From contig CM060857.1 of the NCBI GenBank assembly GCA_030737835.1, positions 11,915,496 through 11,979,495 of the forward strand: 64,000 nt of DNA, in the 5' to 3' direction. Below the pieces are notes generated by a model. The model was not told the origin of the DNA, did not search any database, and saw nothing but the letters and a program-made list of their open reading frames with translations. This stretch comes from Acorus gramineus. Lineage: Eukaryota > Streptophyta > Magnoliopsida > Acorales > Acoraceae. Below are positions 12,201 to 22,669 of the stretch, one piece after another (position 1 is the first letter of the stretch; the number at the start of each line of letters is the position of its first letter). Both the position numbers and the translations under genes were made by a program.

Positions 12201-13313
12201 AGTCCAAGCAAGTTTGGCAACCTTTCTTTAGCTGAAGCTTGGAAGGAAGTGCGCTCCAAAGCAGGGCACCCTTGTTGGAAGGACTGGGTATGGCAAAGAT
12301 CACAAGTGCCCAAACAATCTTTCACTCTCTGGCTAGCATGCCACAACAAATTGCCATCCCTTGCCAGGCTATTCCAAAAGAACTTGGTGGAGAGTCCCAT
12401 TTGTGTTCTCTGCAACTCTGGCACAGAAACATGCAACCACCTTTTTTTCCAGTGTTCCTTTTCTGGTGTTGTATGGCAATCAGTTCTCTCAAAAGCAGGA
12501 ATTACAAGGGGCACAGTCTCTACAATCCTCACTGAAATTAGGTGGTTGGACTCTTCCTTCAAGACCAAGGTCCCACAACTCATCCTTCAAGCACTATTAT
12601 GCTCTACCACATGGCATGTCTGGCTTGAAAGAAATAGAAGAATTTTCAAAGGGAAACAGAGGACACAAGATTCTATTGTCACTCTTGCCTTACGGGATTC
12701 CAGACTGAAATTGAGTCAATTCGCACTCAAAGCGGAGATGTCTCCTGATCTGGACAGGATGAAAACGGGGCTGGGCATCTCAATAACTGAATTCTCATTG
12801 CATTCCATTGAGGTGAAGTGGGAAGTTCCTCAGTGGGGCTGGATCAAAGCAAACACGGATGGTTCCCTTTCGGAGGACAGAGCAGGATATGGGTTCCTCC
12901 TTCGGGATCACTTGGCTCTTCTGATCATAGCAGAGGCAGCAAAGACTTCTGGGCGGACCATCAACCATTTAGAATTAATGGCAATTGGGCAATGCATGAA
13001 ATTGGCATTGGAGCTTGGCATTCAAAGTCTTTGGGTGGAAAGTGATTCAAAAGTTGCACTATTGTGGGTCACTACATGCTGCAAGGTGCCATGGTCAGTG
13101 CGAAGGCTGGTAAATTCGATTCAAAATGACTACAAATCTTTCTCCAACATTAAGTTCTCACACATCCATAGGGAGGGCAACTGCCCGACAGATTTGCTAG
13201 CCAACACGCAAGGTCATCTGGGGGTATCTCGGTTCAACCCATGGCCAGAACTGAAAGCTCTCATTGAGAGAGATAGAAGTGGAATTCCATACCTCAGGGA
13301 AAAGCTTATGTAG
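9267..13313 (+). pseudogene. LINE ORF2 (endonuclease-RT-RNase H), one nonsense codon
   Basis: One reading frame runs from 9267 to the TAG at 13311, interrupted only by TGA at 12129-12131. It encodes the truncated apurinic-type endonuclease (SGDFNE near residue 112, SDHAAM near 200), the reverse transcriptase (GPDGF, DIKKAFDS, LRQGDPLSPLLF, the catalytic AFADDL near residue 656), a zf-RVT segment with C-x2-C...H-x4-C (12400-12470), and a plant-type RNase H whose acidic residues are all visible (NTDGS, HLELMA, ESDS, PTDLLA). The first ATG in this frame (9267) lies in host RLP sequence, so the first five codons come from the antisense strand of the receptor gene. It is not expected to work: the endonuclease N-terminus is missing and ORF1 is absent. 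Confidence 0.88.
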
Positions 13314-13546
13314 CCTACTTTATATTACCGTTGTTGCATTTGTAATTGATCTCCCTTTCTTTTTGTATAATCAGGTGGTTTGAAAAGGGGTGGGGTGGAT
13401 GCACATATTCAGGTTACTGAGTTTGTTCCCTCGCCACACCCTTCTTTCCCTCCAACCTGATTAAAATGGCATCTCATTGTAACTACATGCACCTTTTGTA
13501 CATTTGCCATATAGTTTTGAGGAATACACTTTTGGACTTACCAACC
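9283..13546 (+). mobile_element. LINE (plant L1-type), 5'-truncated, inside RLP3
   Basis: The element is 4264 bp, bounded by the direct repeat TAATAAAG (9275-9282 and 13547-13554), which is the target-site duplication. The 5' end falls inside the endonuclease domain, as expected for incomplete reverse transcription. The 3' end follows about 230 bp of non-coding sequence and shows no A-rich tail, which is odd for this class. Insertion is antisense to the host RLP. Host sequence on both sides joins in frame when the element and one repeat copy are removed. Confidence 0.9.
13314..13546 (+). other. LINE 3' untranslated region
   Basis: About 230 bp between the ORF2 stop and the target duplication. 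There is no poly(A) and no simple-repeat tail. The sequence ends ACTTACCAACC directly before TAATAAAG. Confidence 0.6.
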
Positions 13547-16103
13547 TAATAAAGGGGTTCACTCATCTTTTGAGTTGTAGCTACCATTGAGCTAAGATTC
13601 CCAAGGAAGGGCGGTATCGCTCCTGAAAAATTATTGTGCGCAAGGTCCAAGACTTGAAGAGAAGCAAGGTGTGATAATTGGGGAGGAATATGTCCGCCGA
13701 ATTTATTGGACCGGAGGCGGAGAACCTTCAGAGATGACAGGCTTTCACCTAGCCACATTGGTATCAGACCCGATAATTCATTCTCACCAAGATCAAGAAC
13801 AACCAAGTTGTTAGAATTCTTCAAATTGGACGGAAGCTCACCAAAGAAATGATTGTTGTTCAGGTGCATTGACACAAGATATGTAGATCCCATTAAGCTA
13901 GGAATAGCTCCTGAGAGATTGTTGTTTGACAAATTGATGACATCAAGATGTGAGGAAGACCAACAATCAGGTAGAAGTCCTGATAAATTATTATGAGAGA
14001 GATCGAGTGATTCCAAATTTTTGTTGCAGATGGAGGAAGGAATGCTACCCTCGATAAGGTTGTGAGAAAGCAAGAAAGCACCTGTCTGGACGAGCCCCTG
14101 CGGGATTGTGTCATTTAGGACAATATGTCCATAGAATGAATTGTTGGAGAGAAGTAATGTCGACCAATTAGGAAGATGAGGCAGAGGACCATCAAATTTG
14201 AGGAGAATTAAAATCCATCCAGTGGCAGCTTGCCCATCATCTGGTTATTAGACATATTCAAATATCCAATAGAGGATGATAAATTCCAAAACCAGTTTGG
14301 AACAATATCTGAAATTTCATTATTAGATATGTCCAAATTCCTAATTTTCTTCTGGTTGTGAAGCCAAACCGGAAAATTAGGTCCCGATCTGCAAGACGGC
14401 ATTCGAATATCTTCAGCTTGAAATAGTGGAACCCATTGTGCATTCACATTCAAAGTAAACATGCTGTGAGACAAATCAAGATGAACTAATTTGGTGAGAT
14501 TGGCAAAGTGAGCTTCAGACAACACACCCTCCAAAGAATTATCTGAGAGATCCAAATATTCCAGATTTGTGAGCTGGCCAATGCACTCCGGGATGGATCC
14601 ACTTATTTTATTGCTGGATACACTTAGATGTTTCAAGTGTAATGGCTTTTGGATAGATGCAGGTACAGAACTACTGATATTATTTTCCTTACTATTTATC
14701 GTCTCTAAGCGGACACCAAAGCATCCCAACAAACCATCCATCGATCCAGAAATGTTGTTATATGACAAATCTAACTCATACAAATTCTGTAGGTTGCTAA
14801 TGGATGATGGAATCTCTCTGTTGATGTTGTTCCACGACAAATCTAACACTTCCAAATTCTGTAGGTTGCTAATGGATGATGGAATTTCTCCGTTGATGTT
14901 GTTCCGTGACAAATCTAACACTTCCAAATTCTGTAGGTTGCCAATGGATGACGGAATCTTTCCACTGATAGAATTCCATGACAAATCTAACTTCTGTAAA
15001 TTCTGCAGGTTGCCAATAGATGAAGGTATCTCTCCAATGATACCAGTTCTCCTCAAATATAAACCACGCAAGCTGGTCTTATTCCCAATATTTTTGTGAA
15101 TTTCACCCCCAATTTCATTATCCGATAAATCTAAACTATGCAGTCTGGTTAGATTCCCAATAGTCGCGGGGATTTCTCCCCTAATTTTCATATATGATAA
15201 ATCTAGATGTTGTAAATTGTTGAGGTTTCCAATTGTTTGTGGTAACACTCCTTGAAAGTTATTAAAGCTCATATCAAGGGTGACAAGGCTGGTGATACGA
15301 AATAGCCATTCCGGCAATTCAGAATTAAATTTGTTGCCAAAAAGGATTAATTCGGTGAGAGATGTAAAATTTATGACCGGAATAGAAGCAGGAACACTGA
15401 CTAGCCCACAATAATACATACGTAACACTGAAAGAGAGGGGAGTTTACTCATCACCTCTGCCCAGTTAATTGCATTTTTGAGGTCCACCCCACTTAAGTC
15501 GAGGTACTTCAATGAGGTAAGATGAGAAATCCACTCGACATCATCGATGGCCAAACTCCCGATCTGAGTGATATCAGGAGTGTGGAACTCAGCAGTGTTG
15601 TAAGATGCACCGAGATCAAGATATTGTAGGCCAGTGATATTCCCAATCTCATGAGGGATCGTTCCAGCAAACTGAGCTGCAGAAAGATTAAGATATTCCA
15701 ATCTGGCTAACGAGCCAATGAAGGTGGGGATACCCAGAAGTTCAAAGTTATTCCAGCTGAGGTCCAAGTGAGTGAGTTGTTTCAAACCGAGCAACGAAGG
15801 ACTAATATCACCACCCAAAGCATAATTGTCACGTTCGAGGAAGGCAATATGTTGATTGTGCAGGTCAAGCTTTAGAACATGACCAGTCATGTTGTTGCAG
15901 GTCACTCCATGCCAGAGGCAACAATTGAGGCCTGTCCATGAAGAGAGCATGGAACCGGGATCTTCCAGACCATCTTTGAAGTTTAGGAGGGACTCCCTCT
16001 CGCTTTTGATGCAGCCAGTGGATATGTATGATTGGAAAACAATGAAGATGACCAGAATGAAGAAAATATAGTTGTTGGCGAGAACCTTGAGTGTTGTAGC
16101 CAT

Positions 16104-16720
16104 AGTTCAGCTTTTATTACAATTCGAATTAGAAGAGTAGTAGTGATAAAGATGTTGCCACATGTATCAATTGCCACCAAATGAGTTGAATCTTCCTTCT
16201 TAACCATACTCCTGCAAATCGCAATAAGAAATTTATTGTTTTATTGTACTTGATTTGAAAATAGTGTAGCATGGCATGAATTTTCATGTTTAAAACTTCA
16301 TTATATTATATATGATTTCAATGTAAGTAATCCTAATTAACCCAAGAAAAACTAAGCCAAAAAAATGAACAATCATTAATTAACAGAAGTAAACCTCAAT
16401 GTACGAAATTTATAAAGGAAGAAGTAATAGAAGAACATAATCAGCAGACAAATAAACAAACCTAGATACTAGAAGAAAAGAAAAGAAGCTTACTTGATCT
16501 CCATATAGTGACATGGTTTGTTGAGACAATTTGAACAGCTGATTAACAGATCTAATCAAGAGGGATATAGATATAAAAAAAAACCGACCATTAGAGTGAT
16601 CTAATACAGGGAGGCATGGACAGATAAAATTATGAACTAATGAGGGTACCAATTTTTCCACTTTTATTTTTCAAGAAATCTAGTCCCATTGGACCCTCCC
16701 TTAAATAGTTGTAATAAATC
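16104..16720 (-). promoter_or_regulatory. Leader intron, leader exon and TATA box of RLP3
   Basis: In the minus orientation there is TATTTAA (16701-16707), then a leader ending at a GATCAA|GTAAGC donor (16494-16493), then about 370 bp of intron to the ATG at 16103. The usual TTGCAG acceptor is altered here to a TTGTAA context, so the acceptor may be lost or have moved to a nearby AG. Blocks match the RLP1 intron at 4375-4510 and 5150-5240. The G-box found at RLP1 and RLP2 is absent. Confidence 0.5.
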
Positions 16721-17041
16721 CACTTTCCCTCCCCCCTTGGTCTGTTTTGTTTTCCACCTAATTATCTACACGTTTTGTTACAGATGATATTATTATTTTT
16801 AATGAAATGGGTTGAATCTTCTGATCTTAGCCATCTAGCTAAAGTTTTTCTTATATATCTCGGTAACAGCGTATAATCACATTTAGAATTTATATATCTC
16901 ATAAAAAAATTTTATAAATGGATTAATGCAATTGTTGAAGTGTGTGTGTGTATATATATAAAGCATATATCTCACTAGATGGAGTATATTATATTTATAA
17001 AAAATCAAAATATATGTGTACTGTAATTAGGGTTGTAAAAA

Positions 17042-17607
17042 GGGGGCCGATATCTGCACCCCATCTTACAAGAAACCCACCCCTTTAAAAAAAATAAAAA
17101 AAGTTTTTATGTACTGTAGCAATAAATGGAAACCCACCTCGAGGTCGGCATTCCCTCTGGCATCGGTGGTGAATGATGGTCGTCAAAGGTTCCGACGAGT
17201 GCACCAACCCAGGTCGACAACCACTCGGACGACGGTGTTGAAGTATGGTTGCCCAAAGGCCCGGCGAGCTAAAGTAAGATAGAATAAATTTACATTTTTA
17301 CAAATTTCAAACCAAATAAACAAATTTTACATTTAAACACACATAGACATCATAGCAACATTTATAACACATTAAAATATGACGTTCGCATTCCATAATC
17401 AATCATTCACGTAACTACACAACAAAATATATGTTCAAATTCCACAACCATTCATGTGACTATATTGATTTTTTCATATATAAAAATAAATAACATATCC
17501 AATAAAAACGATTACTCTTTTTTTCAAAAAATAAAAATAAACATAAAAATAATTACTTGACCAAAAGAAAATGCCTGCTTCGTCTCCACCCCCTCCCTGT
17601 TTCTGTT

Positions 17608-17650
<43 letters not shown>

Positions 17651-18095
17651 GGTTTTATGGTACTTTTTTTCTCTTCATGTATGACTTTTGAAATTTGAAC
17701 ATGTATTTTGTAGTGTAGAAATATGAATGATTCGTTATGGAATGCTAACATTATATTTTGATGTGTTATAAATGTTATCATGATTGTCTATTCTGTGTAT
17801 TTAAATGTGAAATTTGCCTATTTGGTTTGAAACTTGTAAAAACGTGGATTTATTATCTCTGACTTTAGCTCGTAGGGCCTTTGGGCGACCATACTTCAAC
17901 ACCGTCGCCAGAGTGGATGTCGACTTGGGTTGGCACACTCGTCGGAACCTTTGGCGGCCATCATTCACAACCGTCGTCAAAGGGAATACTGACCTCGGGG
18001 TGAGTTTTCATTTTATGCTACAGTACATAAAAAAAAATTTAATTTTTTTTTAAAGGGTGGGTTTCTTGTAAAATGGGGTGCGGATATCGGCGCCC
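17042..18095. mobile_element. Large fold-back (MULE-like) element with 9-bp target duplication
   Basis: Almost the whole 1054 bp is an inverted repeat. The left end GGGGGCCGATATCTGCACCCC is mirrored by GGGGTGCGGATATCGGCGCCC at the right end, and pairing continues inward for about 450 bp per arm (for example ACGGTGTTGAAGTATGGT near 17232 with ACCATACTTCAACACCGT near 17889), leaving a loop that contains an (ATT)n tract. The perfect direct repeat TTGTAAAAA (17033-17041 and 18096-18104) is a 9-bp target duplication, typical of Mutator-like elements. There is no transposase; it is non-autonomous. Confidence 0.85.
17610..17650. repeat. (ATT)n microsatellite
   Basis: An uninterrupted trinucleotide repeat of about 13 units in the loop of the fold-back element. 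Confidence 0.95.
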
Positions 18096-18104
18096 TTGTA
18101 AAAA

Positions 18105-18884
18105 TGATTGTATGTTACATTTTCCTATTATTTTTTATTGCTCCTCAAAGCTTAAACAATGTCTCTGTCTTGTATAAAATCTAATTTTAATGATAATTTA
18201 ACAATGTGCCTCTTACATAAAATCTAATTCTAATGAAATTAAACAATGTTGACTCTCTCTTATATAAATTTGTATGTTTCCGATTTGTAATTGGAATCCC
18301 AGATTCAATGTTAATGTAGACCCATTTACAGAAGAGAGAACCCAGTAAGTTTTCATACGGCGAATGATGACCTTTTTCAATTAGGCAAGCATGATTTGGT
18401 GGCACTGATTAAAAATGATGAAGAAAGAAAATACAGTGATTGGGAAAGCTTATGCAGACGTATATAGTAAGCTTTTCATTGCACTGCAAATACAGAGATT
18501 TTGCATTTGAAACTTTACAACGTATACAACACGGACGACAAAAGAGCAATCGTGGTGAAGCTATATGCAATTGCCTATGATATTTTTTATTATTTATAAA
18601 AATGTTGAATCTATTGGCAATTTTTTTTGTTTTCTAACCAGAATGGTCCTGATACATATATGGACAAACCATCCACCTCTTGAAAGGAAAAGGTGAATTT
18701 ATAATGCTTCTACGTGCTGGCTAAGCAGTCAAGGTGTTGCAGGCCTGCTGCTTGACATTTTTATGACGTGCTGGCTAAAAAACATGTACTCAAATGAAAT
18801 TGTGTGGATTTATTTATAAAAAAATGTAAAAGGAATAATGACAGTGGTTGACGAGATACAGGAGACTATAAAATGAGTTAAGTG
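18105..18884. other. Intergenic, nothing recognised
   Basis: AT-rich spacer between the fold-back element and the 3' flank of RLP2. There is no supported ORF. Short internal similarities are present, such as TACGTGCTGGCTAA (18711) and GACGTGCTGGCTAA (18764). Confidence 0.5.
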
Positions 18885-19167
18885 AAGTAGCGCTCAATTT
18901 CTAATGATCTGGTGGGTGTTCACCACCTAAAAGATGGTATAGATCGCCAAGTATAGTCATCAGGGAATACACATACAGAAGCTCGCTTGGTGAATCAATG
19001 CTTATATAGAGAGCATGAGACAACCTAGTTTTAGTTATATCTGTAAGGGTTTGTACGTAATACAAATCCTTACAGATATTGTAGTAAGTAGACATTCAAA
19101 CAAGAGCAAACAGATGCTACAAAAACATACAAATTCAAGCATCAGAACTTATTACACCTTCCTTTAT

Positions 19168-19340
19168 TTATATATCCAACCAAGATACCTCATTGAGACT
19201 GCTCCTGTACAACCAATCCCAGATGTAGTTTAAGTAACTGAAGAAGGCCAACAACCAGAACACCCAACTCCCAAGAAACCTAAGCATATTTTGTCTGATG
19301 CTTGTGCAACGCCGAGTTATGCCAGGGACATCTTACCTGT
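19168..19340 (-). pseudogene. Detached RLP C-terminal tail downstream of RLP2
   Basis: One frame off the RLP2 stop, the minus strand stays open to TAA at 19168-19170. It reads RQNMLRFLGSWVFWLLAFFS followed by YLNYIWDWLYRSS. This resembles the membrane-distal end of the family (RSWRIALFRFFDDIWDCLY in RLP4), although the GxxxG helix itself is not recognisable. It indicates that RLP2 and RLP1 descend from a membrane-anchored ancestor. The copy behind RLP1 has lost this frame. Confidence 0.6.
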
Positions 19341-22253
19341 CTTTAACATGAGTGTTGGAGGTGCTATCGATTTAGATGCTTCGTTGACATGGCATGGAAC
19401 GGGTAACGGGTAACCACAGAGGTTGGGGTTTCCAATATAAACAGATGGATCTTTTAAGATCTCAACAGGATTGTTGCCTAATGGAATTTTACCTGACAAT
19501 TCATTGTATGACAAGTTAAAATGCACCAGAGAAGTTAAAGTCGTTATGCCCTGTGGAATTTTGCCAGAGAGTTGGTTATGAGACAGATATAGAGACTCCA
19601 GTACCCTCAAATCTCCAATGCTTCGTGGGATCTGTCCTGTCAGTCGATTCCAAGATAAGTCCAAGAATTGCAGTCCAACGAGTTTTGTGAGCTGTCCAGG
19701 AATCTCTCCAGATAGGCCATTATTTGAAAGGTCCATGCTCGTAGCATACAAGAGCACTTCATCATAATATAAGGATATGTAAAGAGGTTCGCTTGTGTTT
19801 TGAACCACAGCCATCGAGCTAAAATTCCCGAAAGAGGGTGGTATTTTTCCAGAGAGATTATTGTGAGCAAGGTCAAGGACCTGAAGGGAAGAGAGGTGGG
19901 ATAGCTGAGGAGGAATAGATCCATCAAATCTATTTGATTGAAGGCGGAGAACCTTTAGAGATGGTAGGCTTTCACCGATCCATATTGGTATCGGGCCTGA
20001 GAGTTTGTTCCCACCAAGATCGAGAACCACCAAGGATGCAGAATTGTTCAATGAGGATGGAAACTCACCAGAGAAACCATTGTTGTTGAGGTGCAGTGAT
20101 TTGAGAGAATATATAGATCCCATTGAGACAGGAATGGCTCCAGATAGATTGTTATTCGCTAAATTGATAGTGTCAAGAGGGGAAGTAGCCCAACAATCAG
20201 GAAGTTCTCCAGATAAATAGTTATTAGAAAGATCAAGATTGACCAAGAGCCGTGTGCAGATGGATGAGGGAATGCTACCTTCAATAACATTATTAGAAAG
20301 AAAAAGAGCTCTCAACCCCGCCTTTGTTTCTGTAATGTTTAGTACAATAGGTCCAGAGAATGAATTGTTGGAGAGAAGCAAATCTTCAACAGCACTAGGC
20401 AGACGAGGTAGAGGACCCACAAACTGGTTGGAGCTCAAGTCGACAGTCTGAAGGCTACCAAATTCCAATGCATTATGTGGCAGCTGGCCCCTCATTTGGT
20501 TACGAGAGAGATTCAAAAATGTGGCAGGAGGGGATAAATTCCAGAACCAATTGGGAACAGTATCTGAAATTTTGGCATTGGAGATGTCCAAGAATGAAAA
20601 TTTTGTCTGGCTGCGAAGCCAAGCTGGGAAGTCAGGGCCCAAGTGGCATGACCCAATCCTGATATCAAGAGCTTGAAATGGTGGAACCCATTGTGAACTG
20701 ACACGGAAAGTAAATAAGTTTGAAGAGAGGTACAGAAATTTTAATTTGGTGAGCTTGGCAAAATGAACTTCAGATACGACACCCTCAAAATAATTTGAAG
20801 ACAGATCCAACCGCTCCAGTTCTGAGAGTTGTCCAATGCTTGATGGGATGATTCCACTTAGTTTATTGCTTCCAAGGTTCAACTCTGTCAAGGACAATAA
20901 TTTTCCAATAGATGCAGGTATTGAGCCGTTGAGAAGGTTACCATTAAGATCAAGGGTCTTCAGTTTTGAAAATTGGCTTAACAACTGATCCGATAAATGC
21001 CCATCGAGTTTAGCCCCCTCAATTGTCAATGTCACTAAGTGAGCCCCAAGGCACCCCGAAAAACTTTCAACAGATCCAGAAATACTGTTCAATGACAAGT
21101 CCAAAGTCTGCAAGTTGCAGAGGTTCCCCATGTTTTTTGGTATCCTCCCCTCAATATGGTTACTTGTCAGCACCAATCTTCGCAGGCTTTTTAGGTTGCC
21201 GATGGATGATGGTATCTCACCACTGATATTGTTCCATGACAAATCTAAATTTTGCAACATGATCAAGTTCCCAATTGTTACCGGAATTTCTCCACCAATT
21301 TCATTGTTTGATAGATCTAGCTGTTGTAAATTATGGAGATTTCCAATTGTTTTTGGTAACTTTCCTTGAAGGTGATTATAGCTCAGATCAAGAACAACAA
21401 GAGAGGACTTGCTTATGAAATCATCAGGAATCGCACCGACAAACTGACTGAGTGAAAGATCCAGGTGAATAAGGCTGTTGATATGGAACAACCAGTCCGG
21501 CAACATAGAATTGAAGTTGTTGACACGAAGGCTTAGTATCGTAAGAGACGTAAAATAACTGTTTGGAAGAGCAAGAGGAATGCTAACTAGACCACACTGT
21601 TGTAAACGCAACACAGAAAGAGAAGGGAGTGTACTCATCACTTGAGCCCAGTTAGAAGCATTTTTAAGGTCCACCCCATTTAAGTCGAGGTACTCCAAAG
21701 ACGAAAGTTTATAGAGCCACTCAACATCATCCACGGCTGCACCATTGTTATTATCGAGGTCGAGGTACTGCAAACCAGTGATATTCCCGATCTGAGGAGG
21801 GATGTTTCCACCGAAACCCGCGTTGGAAAGATTCAGATATATCATCCTTCCCAGTGAACCAAAGAATGCCGGAACAGGAGTCTGAGCAAAAAAGTTCCAG
21901 CTAAGGTCCAAGTAAGTGAGTTGCTTCAAACCAAGCAATGAGGGACGAATTTCACCACCCAAAGAATACTCATAGCCATTGACATCGGTTGCATGTTGGT
22001 TAGAAAGGTCGAGCTTCACGACGTGTCCGGTCATGTTGTCGCAGCCGACTCCATGCCAAGCACAACAGTCTGAGCCTGTCCATGAAGAGAGTACGGAACG
22101 AGGATCCGTGAGACCACCTCTGAAGTCTATGAGGGAATCCCTTTCGCTCTTGATGCAGCTGATAGAAAGGCATGACTGGGAAGTACTGATAATGAGTAGA
22201 ATGAAGAGAATACAGTGATTGACAAGGATCTGGAGAGCTGAATTGGCAGACAT
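19317..22253 (-). CDS. RLP2: LRR receptor-like protein without a transmembrane helix
   Basis: A 978-residue frame starts at the ATG at 22253. It has a signal peptide (residues 1-30, hydrophobic ILFILLIIS), an LRRNT_2 cap with CCAWHGVGC, a long run of extracellular LRRs, the usual non-LRR island region, and a C-terminal cap NLCGYPLPVPC. It then ends in GKMSLA* in place of the expected transmembrane segment. The same ending occurs in RLP1, so it predates their duplication. Downstream, in another frame, lies a readable tail relic. The LRR array is complete and shows no stop over 2.9 kb, so the ectodomain has probably been under selection recently. Inferred role: an extracellular LRR protein of the EIX/Cf-like class. 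Whether it signals without an anchor is unknown. Its promoter appears to be 5.7 kb upstream, beyond a long 5'-UTR intron. Confidence 0.8.
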   Translation of the reverse strand: MSANSALQILVNHCILFILLIISTSQSCLSISCIKSERDSLIDFRGGLTDPRSVLSSWTGSDCCAWHGVGCDNMTGHVVKLDLSNQHATDVNGYEYSLGGEIRPSLLGLKQLTYLDLSWNFFAQTPVPAFFGSLGRMIYLNLSNAGFGGNIPPQIGNITGLQYLDLDNNNGAAVDDVEWLYKLSSLEYLDLNGVDLKNASNWAQVMSTLPSLSVLRLQQCGLVSIPLALPNSYFTSLTILSLRVNNFNSMLPDWLFHINSLIHLDLSLSQFVGAIPDDFISKSSLVVLDLSYNHLQGKLPKTIGNLHNLQQLDLSNNEIGGEIPVTIGNLIMLQNLDLSWNNISGEIPSSIGNLKSLRRLVLTSNHIEGRIPKNMGNLCNLQTLDLSLNSISGSVESFSGCLGAHLVTLTIEGAKLDGHLSDQLLSQFSKLKTLDLNGNLLNGSIPASIGKLLSLTELNLGSNKLSGIIPSSIGQLSELERLDLSSNYFEGVVSEVHFAKLTKLKFLYLSSNLFTFRVSSQWVPPFQALDIRIGSCHLGPDFPAWLRSQTKFSFLDISNAKISDTVPNWFWNLSPPATFLNLSRNQMRGQLPHNALEFGSLQTVDLSSNQFVGPLPRLPSAVEDLLLSNNSFSGPIVLNITETKAGLRALFLSNNVIEGSIPSSICTRLLVNLDLSNNYLSGELPDCWATSPLDTINLANNNLSGAIPVSMGSIYSLKSLHLNNNGFSGEFPSSLNNSASLVVLDLGGNKLSGPIPIWIGESLPSLKVLRLQSNRFDGSIPPQLSHLSSLQVLDLAHNNLSGKIPPSFGNFSSMAVVQNTSEPLYISLYYDEVLLYATSMDLSNNGLSGEIPGQLTKLVGLQFLDLSWNRLTGQIPRSIGDLRVLESLYLSHNQLSGKIPQGITTLTSLVHFNLSYNELSGKIPLGNNPVEILKDPSVYIGNPNLCGYPLPVPCHVNEASKSIAPPTLMLKTGKMSLA

Positions 22254-22669
22254 GGTTTACTGCAATTCAAATACATAAACAACTCATTAAAAGAAGAGAA
22301 TATGGTCATGTATTGAGGTGGGTCATTACAGGACTCATCAGATAATGTGCTGTTGCATACTAGTGACTGGATAATTCTAGTTGAATCTTATTAAAGAAAA
22401 TCCAACATAGCATCATTATATATGATTTTCATTATGTACAAAACTAAAATATTGCCATTTATAAATAAACAAAAAAGAACAAATCTAGAGAAATAGACCA
22501 CCCACCTACCTCTTGATAGTAAAACGTGACTTCTCTGCTGTGATGGCTACAATGCTTCTCTAGTATTTAGGCTTATCGGATAATATTACTGTTGCATAAT
22601 AGTGACTGGATAACATAGCATCACTTTCAAATCTTCACAACCCAGCTATCTCTTGATGGTATAAATGGT

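Larger units (their letters stand above)
8569..16103 (-). pseudogene. RLP3 pseudogene: LRR receptor-like protein split by a LINE
   Basis: Three pieces form one RLP. 16103-14208 encodes the signal peptide, LRRNT cap and most LRRs, including several near-identical 24-residue repeats (IPSSI..LQNLEVLDLS) at about 14760-15030. About 14200-13546 continues in another frame with the next LRRs. 9285-8569 holds the last LRRs, acidic stretch, transmembrane helix (YMGMGPGLVAGFWGIMGVLF) and basic tail. A LINE lies between the last two pieces in the opposite orientation; removing it with one 8-bp target copy leaves the frame continuous (SEPLY then YSTYYEE). A second lesion near 14190-14215 introduces TAA and, against RLP4, removes roughly a dozen residues (the EFFRSLGS region) and shifts frame. 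The gene is therefore dead twice over. Its 5' ATG is intact and its leader resembles those of the functional copies. Confidence 0.9.

Noticed and set aside
11972..12583. 203-codon minus-strand ORF
   Set aside because: Antisense shadow of LINE ORF2; no independent homology.
14760..15030. Regularly spaced 72-bp DNA repeats that could be mistaken for a CRISPR-like or satellite array
   Set aside because: They are coding LRRs of RLP3 (24-residue period) in one frame, and this is plant DNA.
19263..19335. A short intron joining RLP2 to its tail relic (AG|GTAAGA donor, CTTAG acceptor, about 57 nt)
   Set aside because: The intron would be shorter than usual in plants, and no AG acceptor nearby gives the phase needed to read the tail frame.
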